Of a stretch of 64,000 bases of DNA, positions 42,687-50,888 are shown piece after piece. Each line of letters starts with the position of its first letter. Within the stretch, counting starts at the first letter, position 1. The translations under genes were made by a program, and so were the position numbers. The DNA comes from CAG-103 sp963627135 (lineage in GTDB: Bacteria; Bacillota; Clostridia; Oscillospirales; Oscillospiraceae): positions 62,001-126,000 of the forward strand of contig CAVFZY010000035.1 of assembly GCA_963627135.1 (NCBI GenBank), given 5' to 3'. The notes beneath the pieces are model-generated. The model worked only from the letters and a program-made list of their open reading frames with translations. It was not told the origin of the DNA and did not search any database.

Positions 42687-43631
42687 TTACAGATCGAGGC
42701 CGAAGCCCTTTTCCCTGCCCATGACGAGGTTCAGGCACTCGAGCGCGGCGCCGGACGCGCCCTTGCCGAGGTTGTCGAACACGGACGTGAGCAGGATGCG
42801 CTCTTCATTGCCGGAGACGGACACGACCATGCTGTCCTTGCCGGACATGGCGGCGGCGGACAGGAAGCCGTCCGCGCACGCGGGATCCTGATAGCGCACG
42901 ACGGGGCCGGTGTACTTTGCGGCGTAGGCGGCCCGGATGTCCTCCGCCGTCTTGCCGGGGCAGAGCTGGGAGGCGAAGAGCGCGACGCTCGTTTCCATGC
43001 CGCTGTAGAAATTCGCCACGATCGGCGCAAACACCGGCGCGTGCGTCAGGCCCGGGATCGCGCACATCTCGCGCAGGTGCTTGTGCTGCTGCGCGAGACC
43101 GTACTGCCGGGGCGCAACATACAGGGGGTCGAGCGCATCGGCCTCGTACTCGGCGATCATCTTCTTGCCGCCGCCGCTGTAGCCCGTGAGCGAGTAGCAC
43201 GTCAGTAGTGCGTCCGGCGGCAGGATGCCCGCCTCGACGAGCGGGTAGACCAGCACAATGAAGCCGCTGGCGTGGCAGCCGGGCACCGCAATGCGCTTGG
43301 CGGTTTGGATCGCGGCCTCGCGCTCGGGCGACAGCTCCGGGAAGCCGTATGTCCAGCCGGGGGCCGTGCGGTGCGCGGTCGAGGTGTCGAGCACGACCGT
43401 GTCCGGGTTCTCGACCAGGTCCGCCGCCGTGATGGCCGCCGCGTCCGGCAGACACAAAAACGCGATGTCCGCGCGGTTGAGCAGCACGCGCTGGGCCTCG
43501 ATATCGTGGTGCAGCTCGGGCGGCAGCGTCAGCAGGTCGATGTCCGCGCGCTGGGCCAGCCGGTCGTAAATGCGCAGGCCGGCCGTGCCGGAGCTGCCGT
43601 CGATGAAAATGGTCGTTTTTTCGTTATGCAT
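42687..43631 (-). CDS. argC: N-acetyl-gamma-glutamyl-phosphate reductase, type 2 (short form)
   Basis: A 314-residue AGPR with IDGSSGTAGLRI at the start (NADP loop), the catalytic Cys in VPGCHASGF (near 119), and GYSGGGKKMI. The length and the SSGTAG loop fit the shorter type 2 enzymes. First gene of the operon; GAGGG precedes the ATG. It reduces acetylglutamyl phosphate to the semialdehyde. Confidence 0.93.
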   Translation of the reverse strand: MHNEKTTIFIDGSSGTAGLRIYDRLAQRADIDLLTLPPELHHDIEAQRVLLNRADIAFLCLPDAAAITAADLVENPDTVVLDTSTAHRTAPGWTYGFPELSPEREAAIQTAKRIAVPGCHASGFIVLVYPLVEAGILPPDALLTCYSLTGYSGGGKKMIAEYEADALDPLYVAPRQYGLAQQHKHLREMCAIPGLTHAPVFAPIVANFYSGMETSVALFASQLCPGKTAEDIRAAYAAKYTGPVVRYQDPACADGFLSAAAMSGKDSMVVSVSGNEERILLTSVFDNLGKGASGAALECLNLVMGREKGFGLDL

Positions 43632-43675
43632 ATCTCGTCCCTCGCAAGCGGATAAAAATCCATTTATATAAGGCC

Positions 43676-43704
43676 AATATACTACTGCGCGAATAAATAT
43701 GCAA
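43676..43704 (-). promoter_or_regulatory. Promoter of the arginine operon
   Basis: On the minus strand: TTGCAT (43704-43699), 17 bases, TATATT (43681-43676). Confidence 0.7.
43690..43703 (-). promoter_or_regulatory. Candidate ARG box (ArgR operator)
   Basis: TGCATATTTATTCG deviates at only a few positions from the classical ARG-box pattern TGAAT-N4-ATTCA and overlaps the -35 box and spacer, the expected place for repression by arginine-bound ArgR/AhrC. Confidence 0.5.
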
Positions 43705-43884
43705 CAAATTCATGCGCATTCTGCCGCGATTTGTGAAATTTGAAGAAACAGGCCCGGCGGGAGAAAAATGCCTTGTGCAGCATGTACATACATGGCCGCG
43801 CGAAATTGGAACATTTGCCGGATGGAGATGGGAAAATCGCCGCCCGGCCATTTTTGCAAATGGATAGGCGGCGGAATATACGCG

Positions 43885-45636
43885 TCAGATCTGAAATTCC
43901 TTGCTGTATTTGGCATAGTATTCATCAAAGCTGTGCGAGTGCATGGCCATGACGCTGTTGATATATTCATGGGTGTCAAACGAGTCGGACTCGAGCTCGA
44001 TCATGGCGACGGCGATGTTCGAGCAGTGGTCGGACACGCGCTCGCAGTTGGTGAGCAGGTCGTTGAACGCGAAGCCGTGGTTGAGCGTGCACTCGCCGGA
44101 CTGCAGGCGGTCGATGTGGTGCAGCTTCATCTCGTCGCAGAGGTTGTCGATGAGCTCCTCGAGCGGCTCGACGCGGTAGGCCGCGGCGACGTCGTTGTCG
44201 AGAAAGGCGTTGATCGTGATCTCAAGGATGCGCGTCACGGCCGCGAGCATGACCTTCAGCTCGCGCGCGCCGGCGGGCGAAAAGATGATCTTCTTCGCGT
44301 AGAGCTCCTGCGCCGTCTCACCGATGTTGAGCGAGTGGTCGCTGATGCGCTCCAGGTCGCTGATCGTGTGCAGGTATTTCGACACATCGGCTGTCTGGCG
44401 CGGCGTGAGCTCCTTGCTCGTGATTTTGATGAGGTAGGTGCCGAGCTTGTCCTCGTAGTGGTCGATGGCCTCCTCATTTTCCTGCAGGGCGACAAACTGC
44501 TCGTCGCTGAACTGGTCGAGCAGGGAGAACGCGGACAGGATGTTGTCCTGCGCCTGGCGGGCCATGGAGTCGATGGTCAGGCGGCTCTGCTCGATGGCCA
44601 GCGCCGGATGCTCCAGAAAGCGCTCCTCGAGCCGGTCGATATCAGCGAGCGCACCGGTGGACGGCTTGTCCGGGAACAGGAACGTGACGAGCTTTTCCAG
44701 CAGGGGGATCATTGGCGTGAGCAGCAGCACGGTCGCAAAGCGGAAGACCGTGTTGAGCAGGGCGACCGTCACCGTCGTGAGCACGGTGCTCATGAATGTG
44801 AAGTGCACGAACGCGTTGACGGTATAGAACACGGTGCCCCAGACGAGGGCGCCGATGACGTCGATGAGCAGGTAGACATAGGCGGTGCGCTTGCCCTTGA
44901 CGCTCGCGCCGAGCGAGGACAGCAGCACCGGCACGGCCGCGCCGATGGCGATGCCGAGCGTGATGGGGAACGCGACCGCGAACGTGATCGTACCGGTCAT
45001 GGCCAGCGCCTGCAGGATGCCGACGGCGGCCGAGGCGCTCTGCAGGATGCAGGTGAACAGTGTGCCGACGAGCACGCCGAGCAGCGGGTTGGAAAACCGG
45101 GTCAGCACGTCAATGAACACAGCGCTTTCCTTGAGCGGGGTCACGGCGCTGCTCATGGCGGACATACCGTACATGAGCACGGCGAAGCCGAGCAGAATGT
45201 CACCGACGTGGCGCTTGGTCAGGTCCCGGCAGAACATGCGCAGGACGATGCCGATCACGGCGACGACGCCCGTGAGCGTCGCCGTGCTCAGCAGCGACAC
45301 CCAGCCCGAACCGCTGATGTCCGACAGGCAGAGGATCCAGCCCGTGATGCTCGTGCCGAGGATGGAGCCGAGCACGATGCCGATGGCCTGACGCACCTGC
45401 ATCATGCCGGAGTTGACGAAGCCGACGACCATGACGGACGTGGCGGACGACGACTGGATCACGGAGGTGACGCCCGTGCCGAGCAGGACGCCCTTGAGCG
45501 GGGTGCTCGTGAGTTTATAAAGGATGATCTCCAGCTTGTTGCCGGCGACCTTCTTCAGGCCGTCGCCCATGAGCGTCATGCCGAACAGAAACAGTGCCAC
45601 GCCGCCAAGCAGAGAGATCACATTGTTGATCCCCAA
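43885..45636 (-). CDS. Na+/phosphate cotransporter with PhoU-like tail
   Basis: TTG start at 45636, with GGGAG about eleven bases upstream. The 583 residues contain two inverted membrane repeats, each with the signature QSSSATSVM (near 62) and LQSASAAVGI (near 200), then a soluble C-terminal part of two PhoU-like helical bundles (from about 350, SDLERISDHSLNIGE). This is the NptA/YjbB architecture: Na+-driven phosphate movement with a regulatory tail. It is monocistronic. Confidence 0.9.
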   Translation of the reverse strand: MGINNVISLLGGVALFLFGMTLMGDGLKKVAGNKLEIILYKLTSTPLKGVLLGTGVTSVIQSSSATSVMVVGFVNSGMMQVRQAIGIVLGSILGTSITGWILCLSDISGSGWVSLLSTATLTGVVAVIGIVLRMFCRDLTKRHVGDILLGFAVLMYGMSAMSSAVTPLKESAVFIDVLTRFSNPLLGVLVGTLFTCILQSASAAVGILQALAMTGTITFAVAFPITLGIAIGAAVPVLLSSLGASVKGKRTAYVYLLIDVIGALVWGTVFYTVNAFVHFTFMSTVLTTVTVALLNTVFRFATVLLLTPMIPLLEKLVTFLFPDKPSTGALADIDRLEERFLEHPALAIEQSRLTIDSMARQAQDNILSAFSLLDQFSDEQFVALQENEEAIDHYEDKLGTYLIKITSKELTPRQTADVSKYLHTISDLERISDHSLNIGETAQELYAKKIIFSPAGARELKVMLAAVTRILEITINAFLDNDVAAAYRVEPLEELIDNLCDEMKLHHIDRLQSGECTLNHGFAFNDLLTNCERVSDHCSNIAVAMIELESDSFDTHEYINSVMAMHSHSFDEYYAKYSKEFQI

Positions 45637-45809
45637 AACGCTTCACGCTCCCTTTACGATACTTTTTTCGCTTATGTTTCACTATATCAGAAAGCGGTGC
45701 AAAGATAAATGCCGGAATTGCACTTGCACGTGACGAAATTTGACGAAAAAACCGGTCGATTTTTGTGCAGAATATGACTTTTTCCACAAATGCGGCGGCC
45801 GTCGCAATC

Positions 45810-45839
45810 TTGACAATGTGCCGGTCTGCGTGCTATATT
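45810..45839 (+). promoter_or_regulatory. Promoter of the cyclodeaminase-family gene
   Basis: TTGACA, 18 bases, TATATT, followed by an alternative TATAAT-like run. Confidence 0.65.
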
Positions 45840-45900
45840 CCTATTATAATAATGTGTGTATATCTGCGCGCGGCTATGCGCGCGGGGAATGGAGGCACTT

Positions 45901-46584
45901 ATGGTGGAAGAGAAGAAAAAGATCCTGATCCATACGGCGGACGGCGACCACGTGGTCGCCGTTGGGGAGCACAAGCCGAAGCAGACCTTCGGCGCCATGC
46001 CGGTCAAGGACTATGTGGCTGCGGTGGCGGACCCGGACGGTCTGCCGCAGGCGGGCAGTGTCGGCGCGGTCGTGTCGGCGCTGGCGGCGGCGATGGGGTC
46101 GCTGGCTGTGCGCGCGCTGCGCTCGGACGACGAGGCGCTGCAGAAAACGGCCGAGGAGCTGCGCCAGATGACCGACTACATGGTCTTTCAGATCGACGAG
46201 GAGCTGCGCGCGCGCGAGCCGCTCGATCGCCGCAGGGTCGAGGAGAATGTCACGCGCACCGATCTCGACAGCGCGCTGCGCGTCGCGAGCGACATTCCCA
46301 ACGAGATCGTGTTCATCATGTGCCGCTGCATCGAGCTCATGAAAGAGGTCGTGGACAAGGGCGACGACCTGACCGCGTGCAGCGCGCTCGCGGCCGTGCA
46401 TCTGAGCGTGGCGGCCATCCGCTGCATGCAGGCGGAGCTGCTGTCGTACGCCAAGATCATGGACGACGACGTGTTCGGCTATACGATCGTGCGCGAGGCC
46501 GAGCTGAACCTGGCCGACCATCAGGAGCTGATGGACGGGCTGGTCGAAGAGCTCACGCGCCGCCTGAAGCGCGCGAAAAAATAA
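45901..46584 (+). CDS. Cyclodeaminase/cyclohydrolase family protein (FchA-like)
   Basis: The 227-residue protein fits the all-helical FTCD_C family: AGSVGAVVSALAAAMGSLAV near residue 45 replaces the usual Gly-rich helix start. Family members convert formimino-THF or methenyl-THF. The N-terminal 40 residues (VEEKKKILIHTADGDHVVAVGEH) are an addition I do not recognise. GGAGG lies 5 bases before the ATG at 45901. The next transcription unit encodes a folate transporter under a THF riboswitch, supporting a folate role. Confidence 0.8.
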   Translation: MVEEKKKILIHTADGDHVVAVGEHKPKQTFGAMPVKDYVAAVADPDGLPQAGSVGAVVSALAAAMGSLAVRALRSDDEALQKTAEELRQMTDYMVFQIDEELRAREPLDRRRVEENVTRTDLDSALRVASDIPNEIVFIMCRCIELMKEVVDKGDDLTACSALAAVHLSVAAIRCMQAELLSYAKIMDDDVFGYTIVREAELNLADHQELMDGLVEELTRRLKRAKK

Positions 46585-46591
46585 GACAGCG

Positions 46592-46621
46592 AAAAGGACG
46601 CCCGGCCGGGCGTCCTTTTTC
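46592..46621 (+). terminator. Terminator of the cyclodeaminase-family gene
   Basis: Fourteen-base arms (46592-46605 with 46606-46619), T5 after. Confidence 0.88.
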
Positions 46622-46727
46622 GCTTCGCAAGATAGATCTCATTCGAGGCGGGGCTTGGCCCCTCGAGCTCCCCGCTGTGCAAGCAGGCTTTCATGACGCA
46701 ATCGGCTTCCACAGCCGCAAATGCTTA

Positions 46728-46756
46728 TTGCCAAGCCGAGCCGCGTGTGCTATGAT
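46728..46756 (+). promoter_or_regulatory. Promoter of folT
   Basis: TTGCCA, 17 bases, TATGAT, about 25 bases before the riboswitch. Confidence 0.7.
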
Positions 46757-46781
46757 GCACACGGAAATCTGCACAATGCAT

Positions 46782-46882
46782 TGGACAGAGTAGGAACAGT
46801 GCGTCAAGTGCGCCGGGATGGGAAGTTGTCCGGCGACGAAGGGGCCGTGCGCCCTGCGGTGCTGTTGCCGCTTCCGCTGCCA
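46782..46882 (+). promoter_or_regulatory. Tetrahydrofolate (THF) riboswitch
   Basis: The conserved segments occur in order: AGAGTAGG, GCGTCAAGTG, GGGATGGG, ACGAAGG, GCGGTG and CCGC before the closing stem. P1 pairs TGG-CAG (46782-46788, one bulged A) with CTGCCA (46877-46882). No T-rich terminator follows. The AAAGGAG of folT lies about 35 bases downstream, so control is probably at translation. Confidence 0.92.
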
Positions 46883-46932
46883 CCAGGGGAAGACCCCCGC
46901 CGTGGCAACTGTCACGAAAGGAGTCTTGAAAA

Positions 46933-47469
46933 ATGCATACGAAATGGACCGCCCGCCGCCTCGCGGGGGACGCAATGTTTGCCGCCATGGTCACGGTGCT
47001 GGGGCTGGTGTCGATCAGCACCGGCAATCTGAAGATCACCGTCGAGGCGCTGCCGGTGTTTCTCGGCGCGCTGCTGCTCGGCCCGGTCGACGGGCTGGCC
47101 ATCGGCGGGGTGGGCACGCTGCTGTACCAGCTGCTGCGCTTCGGCGTGAGCGCCACGACCGCGCTCTGGATCGCACCGTATGTGCTGCTGGGGCTGTGCG
47201 TGGGCGCGGTGTCGGCGCGGCACGGTCACGACTGCACGCCGCGGCAGCTCGCGCTGCTGGCCGTGCTCGGTGAGCTGGGCATCACGGTGCTCAACACCGG
47301 GTCGCTGTATGTCGACAGTCTCATCTACGGGTACTATTCGCCGGTGTTCGTGTTCGGCACGCTGCCGCTGCGGCTGGCCATCTGCGTGGGAAAGGGCATC
47401 GTGCTCGCGCTGCTGCTGCCGGCGCTGCTGCGTGTCACGCGACGCGCGCTGCAGCCGTGGGCCGGCTGA
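46933..47469 (+). CDS. folT: Folate ECF transporter S component
   Basis: A 178-residue protein with six hydrophobic helices, the ECF S-component plan. The segment ITVEALPVFLGALLLGPVDGLAIGG near 38-62 and the final KGIVLALLLPAL are typical of FolT. It binds folate and uses a shared energising module (EcfT, EcfA, EcfA') encoded elsewhere. The THF riboswitch directly upstream makes the folate assignment strong. AAAGGAG precedes the ATG. Confidence 0.92.
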   Translation: MHTKWTARRLAGDAMFAAMVTVLGLVSISTGNLKITVEALPVFLGALLLGPVDGLAIGGVGTLLYQLLRFGVSATTALWIAPYVLLGLCVGAVSARHGHDCTPRQLALLAVLGELGITVLNTGSLYVDSLIYGYYSPVFVFGTLPLRLAICVGKGIVLALLLPALLRVTRRALQPWAG

Positions 47470-47476
47470 AGATCGG

Positions 47477-47510
47477 AAAACCGCCGCTCCGGCCGGAGCG
47501 GCGGTTTTTC
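47477..47510 (+). terminator. Terminator of folT
   Basis: Sixteen-base arms of a palindrome (AAAACCGCCGCTCCGG and its complement) and T5. Confidence 0.9.
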
Positions 47511-47625
47511 TTCGTGACGGTATGCACACCGGCGCTGCCTTTGAAAGCCGTTTTGCGTGGAGAGCACCCGCTGCGCACAGCGCCGGCGGTATGCATCCTC
47601 ACGCGCCGGAAATGCCCAAAGATGC

Positions 47626-47655
47626 GAAAAAGGCTCGCCCGATCGGGCGAGCCTT
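47626..47655 (-). terminator. Terminator of rpmB
   Basis: Thirteen-base palindromic arms at 47630-47655; T5 follows on the minus strand. Confidence 0.85.
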
Positions 47656-47676
47656 GTTCGGTGCAATCATTGCAAT

Positions 47677-47865
47677 TCACACAGCGCGGGTGACCTTGCC
47701 GCTGCGGAGGCAGCGGGTGCATGCGTAGACGTGCTGGGGTTTGCCGTCCACGATGGCCTTGACGCGCTTCACATTGGGTTTCCAAGTGCGGTTCGAGCGG
47801 CGGTGAGAGTGGCTCACTTGGATGCCGAAGCTCACGCCCTTGTCGCAAAACTGACATTTTGCCAT
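47677..47865 (-). CDS. rpmB: Ribosomal protein L28, zinc-binding form
   Basis: The 62-residue protein is standard bL28: CQFCDKGVSFGIQVSHS, RTWKPNVKRV and a C-terminal CTRCLRSGKV. The two CxxC pairs (Cys4/7 and Cys49/52 approximately) form a zinc ribbon. GAAGGAGG precedes the ATG. It has its own promoter, divergent from hprK. Confidence 0.95.
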   Translation of the reverse strand: MAKCQFCDKGVSFGIQVSHSHRRSNRTWKPNVKRVKAIVDGKPQHVYACTRCLRSGKVTRAV

Positions 47866-47911
47866 TGGTTGAAGCACCTCCTTCTCTATTGTCTGCGAGA
47901 ACAGCTTTCTC

Positions 47912-47940
47912 ATAATAGCAGAAACCCCGGCCGATTGCAA
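47912..47940 (-). promoter_or_regulatory. Promoter of rpmB
   Basis: On the minus strand: TTGCAA, 17 bases, TATTAT. Confidence 0.7.
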
Positions 47941-48012
47941 GATGATTTTCACATTTTCTGCGCATTTTCCGTTCTGCGGCCGGAAAAAATGCCTGCTGCC
48001 GCGCAAAAGCCG

Positions 48013-48041
48013 TTGCCAAATGCCGCCGCTTTGGGTACAAT
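48013..48041 (+). promoter_or_regulatory. Promoter of the hprK-dnaE operon
   Basis: TTGCCA, 17 bases, TACAAT. Confidence 0.65.
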
Positions 48042-48126
48042 GGGATGCGGGGGAGCAGATGCTCGCCCGGACGAAAAATTTCTCCGCCGCCGCACCGGCG
48101 GCTTTACCGGAAAGGAGGCGCGCACG

Positions 48127-49071
48127 ATGGGCGCACCGCATTATACCGTCGCGCTGCAAAAGGTCGCCGCCGAGCAGGGGCTGACCGTCCTGCACGCGGC
48201 CAAAGACTACGCCACGCGCGAGATCTGCACCGCCGACGTCAACCGCCCGGGCCTGCAGCTCGCCGGGTTTTACAACTACTTTGACCCCGAGCGGATGCAG
48301 ATCATCGGCCGCGTCGAGACTACGTATCTCGAGACGCTGACGCCCGACCAGCGGCGCGAACGCTTTGCGCAGTTCATGCGCTACAACATCATCGGCCTTG
48401 TCGTCTGCCACGGCATGGACCCGTTTCCCGAGTGCCTGGAGATGGCCGAAAAGTACGACCGCAACCTCTTTCTCGTGCGCAAGGATACGTCGGAATTCAT
48501 GGCCGACCTCATCGCCTCGCTCTCGGGCTATCTCGCCCCGCGGCTGACGCAGCACGGCGTGCTCGTCGAGGTGTTCGGCGAAGGCGTGCTCATCACGGGC
48601 GACAGCGGCGTCGGCAAGAGCGAGACGGCACTCGAGCTCATCAAGCGCGGCCACCGCCTCGTCGCAGACGATGCCGTCGAGATCAAGCGCATCAACCGCA
48701 CGACGCTCATGGGCTCCGCGCCCGAGATGATCCGCTACTACATGGAGCTGCGCGGCATCGGCGTGATCGATGCGCGGCGCATCTACGGTATCGGCGCCGT
48801 CAAACCCGAGACGCGCGTGGATCTCGTCGTGCAGCTCGAGCCGTGGGAGGACGGCAAGGCCTATGACCGGCTGGGCCTGACGACGGAATATTGCGAGATC
48901 CTCAACGTGCGCGTGCCGTGCGTGACGATCCCGGTCGGGCCGGGGCGCAACCTCGCGGTCATCCTCGAGCTTGCCGCCATGAACAACCGCCAGAAGGGCA
49001 TGGGCTACAACGCGGCGCAGGAGCTCGCGCTCGAGCACGACCGCAGCATCGACCTCGGCATCGGGTTCTGA
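48127..49071 (+). CDS. hprK: HPr kinase/phosphorylase
   Basis: A 314-residue protein that phosphorylates and dephosphorylates Ser46 of HPr, the centre of carbon catabolite control in Firmicutes. The N-terminal domain is followed by Walker A GDSGVGKSE (about 158-166), RGHRLVADDAVEI, and the family signature near ELRGIGVIDARRIYG. AAAGGAGG precedes the ATG at 48127. First gene of a tight operon with murB, rapZ, whiA and dnaE. Confidence 0.95.
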   Translation: MGAPHYTVALQKVAAEQGLTVLHAAKDYATREICTADVNRPGLQLAGFYNYFDPERMQIIGRVETTYLETLTPDQRRERFAQFMRYNIIGLVVCHGMDPFPECLEMAEKYDRNLFLVRKDTSEFMADLIASLSGYLAPRLTQHGVLVEVFGEGVLITGDSGVGKSETALELIKRGHRLVADDAVEIKRINRTTLMGSAPEMIRYYMELRGIGVIDARRIYGIGAVKPETRVDLVVQLEPWEDGKAYDRLGLTTEYCEILNVRVPCVTIPVGPGRNLAVILELAAMNNRQKGMGYNAAQELALEHDRSIDLGIGF

Positions 49072-49090
49072 CCCGGAAAGGAACTGGTAT

Positions 49091-50008
49091 ATGACGAATC
49101 TCGACCCCATCGTCCGCGCGCTGCGCGAGCAGCTGCCGGAACTGGAGCTTTTGGAATACGAACCGATGCGCGCGCACTGCTCGCTGCGCATCGGCGGGCC
49201 GGCGCGCGCGCTCGTGCGCCCCGCGTCTGCGGAGGAGACGGCGGCCGTCTGCCGCATCGTGCGCGCGGGCGGCGCGCAGCCGCTCGTCATTGGCAACGGC
49301 ACGAACCTGCTCGTCACCGACGGGGATGTGAACCGCATCGTCGTGCAGATGGGCGAGCGCATGGCGGATGTCGCGCGCGCGGACGCGACGCACCTGCGCG
49401 CGGGCGCGGGCATCCCGCTCGCGCGGCTGGCACAGGCGGCGCTGGGCTATGGGCTCGCGGGGCTGGAGTTTGCCCACGGCATCCCCGGGTCTCTGGGCGG
49501 CGCGGTGTCGATGAACGCGGGCGCTTACGGCGGCGAGATGAAGGACGTCGTCGTCGCGACGCGCTACCTCGACCACGACCTGACCCTGCGCGAGGCCGTG
49601 GGTGCAGCGCATGATTTCGGCTACCGGCACAGTGCCTTTTCCGACGCGGACTGCGTCGTGCTCGGCAGCACGCTCGCGCTCACGCCAGACGATCCTGCGG
49701 AAATTCAGGCGCGCATGCGCGACCTGAGCGAGCGCCGCCGCAGCCGCCAGCCGCTCGACCTGCCGAGCGCGGGCAGCACGTTCAAGCGCCCCGCGGGGGG
49801 CTACGCCGCCGCGCTCATCGACCAGGCGGGCCTCAAGGGCTACGCCGTCGGCGGCGCGCAGGTGAGCGAAAAGCACGCGGGCTTCGTCGTCAACCGCGGC
49901 GGGGCCACGTTTGACGATGTGCTGCGGCTCATGGATCATATCCGCAGCGAGGTGTTGCGCACGTCCGGCGTGGAGCTTGAGCCGGAAGTGAAGATCATCC
50001 GGGGGTGA
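49091..50008 (+). CDS. murB: UDP-N-acetylenolpyruvoylglucosamine reductase
   Basis: The 305-residue flavoenzyme reduces the enolpyruvyl group to make UDP-MurNAc for peptidoglycan. FAD motifs: SLRIGGPARALVRP, VIGNGTNLLV and GIPGSLGGAVSMNAGAYGGE. The catalytic Ser lies in PSAGSTFKRP (near 239), the mark of type IIb enzymes. AAAGGAAC precedes the ATG, 19 bases after hprK. Confidence 0.95.
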   Translation: MTNLDPIVRALREQLPELELLEYEPMRAHCSLRIGGPARALVRPASAEETAAVCRIVRAGGAQPLVIGNGTNLLVTDGDVNRIVVQMGERMADVARADATHLRAGAGIPLARLAQAALGYGLAGLEFAHGIPGSLGGAVSMNAGAYGGEMKDVVVATRYLDHDLTLREAVGAAHDFGYRHSAFSDADCVVLGSTLALTPDDPAEIQARMRDLSERRRSRQPLDLPSAGSTFKRPAGGYAAALIDQAGLKGYAVGGAQVSEKHAGFVVNRGGATFDDVLRLMDHIRSEVLRTSGVELEPEVKIIRG

Positions 50009-50012
50009 CGGG

Positions 50013-50876
50013 ATGGAATTTCTGATCGTATCGGGCCTGTCCGGCGGCGGCAAGAGCCGCGCGGCCGACGTGCTGGAGGATCTGGACTTTTACTGCGTGG
50101 ACAACATGCCCACGGCGCTGCTGACGAAGTTTGCCGAGCTCTGCCTTGCCACGCGCGGAAGATATGAAAAGGTCGCGCTCGTGACGGACATCCGCAGCCA
50201 GGAGAGCTTTTCCGAGCTCTTTGCCGCGCTCGGGGAGCTGGCGAACATGGGCGTGGACTACCGCATTTTGTTCGTCGAGGCATCGGAGAGCGCTATCGTG
50301 CGCCGCTACAAGGAGTCGCGCCGGCCGCACCCGCTGCAGGCCGAGAGCCGCTGCTCCCTGCCCGAGGCCGTGCGCCGCGAGAGCGAGCTGCTCGCCCCCG
50401 TGCGCGAGCGCGCAGACTATGTCATCAACACGACGGGCCTCACGCTCGCCATGCTGCAAAAACGCATCTGCGAGTACTTTGCCGACGGCGGCACCCGGCG
50501 CGACATTCTCATCAATGTCGTGTCCTTCGGCTTCAAGTACGGCATCCCGATCGACGCCGACCTCGTGTTCGACGTGCGCTTTCTGCCGAACCCGTTTTAC
50601 GTCGAAAAGCTCCGCCACCTGAGCGGCATGGACGCCGAGGTGCAGGAATACGTCCTGCGCAGCGACGTGGCCAGGAGCTTTCTCGATAAGCTCACCGGCA
50701 TGATCGATTTTCTTCTGCCGCAGTACGCCGCCGAGGGGCGCTACGCGCTGACCATCGGCATCGGCTGCACCGGCGGGCAGCACCGCAGCGTGGCCGTGGC
50801 CAAGGCACTGACGGATTACCTCGCCGCGCGCGACGCCAACGTCCGCCTGCGCAACCGGGACTTTCCCAAGAGCTGA
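50013..50876 (+). CDS. rapZ: RapZ/YvcJ nucleotide-binding protein
   Basis: A 287-residue protein with Walker A GLSGGGKS (8-15), DNMPTALL and the C-terminal block IGCTGGQHRSVAVAKAL. In Gram-negatives RapZ guides RNase E to the GlmZ RNA; in Bacillus YvcJ affects competence. The start is 4 bases after murB with only a weak GGGGTG site, so it is probably coupled to murB. Confidence 0.94.
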   Translation: MEFLIVSGLSGGGKSRAADVLEDLDFYCVDNMPTALLTKFAELCLATRGRYEKVALVTDIRSQESFSELFAALGELANMGVDYRILFVEASESAIVRRYKESRRPHPLQAESRCSLPEAVRRESELLAPVRERADYVINTTGLTLAMLQKRICEYFADGGTRRDILINVVSFGFKYGIPIDADLVFDVRFLPNPFYVEKLRHLSGMDAEVQEYVLRSDVARSFLDKLTGMIDFLLPQYAAEGRYALTIGIGCTGGQHRSVAVAKALTDYLAARDANVRLRNRDFPKS

Positions 50877-50888
50877 CGGAGGCACGCC

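Noticed and set aside
48013..48126. Longer N-terminus for HprK using upstream in-frame starts
   Set aside because: It would include the promoter and non-conserved residues; AAAGGAGG directly before 48127 defines the start.
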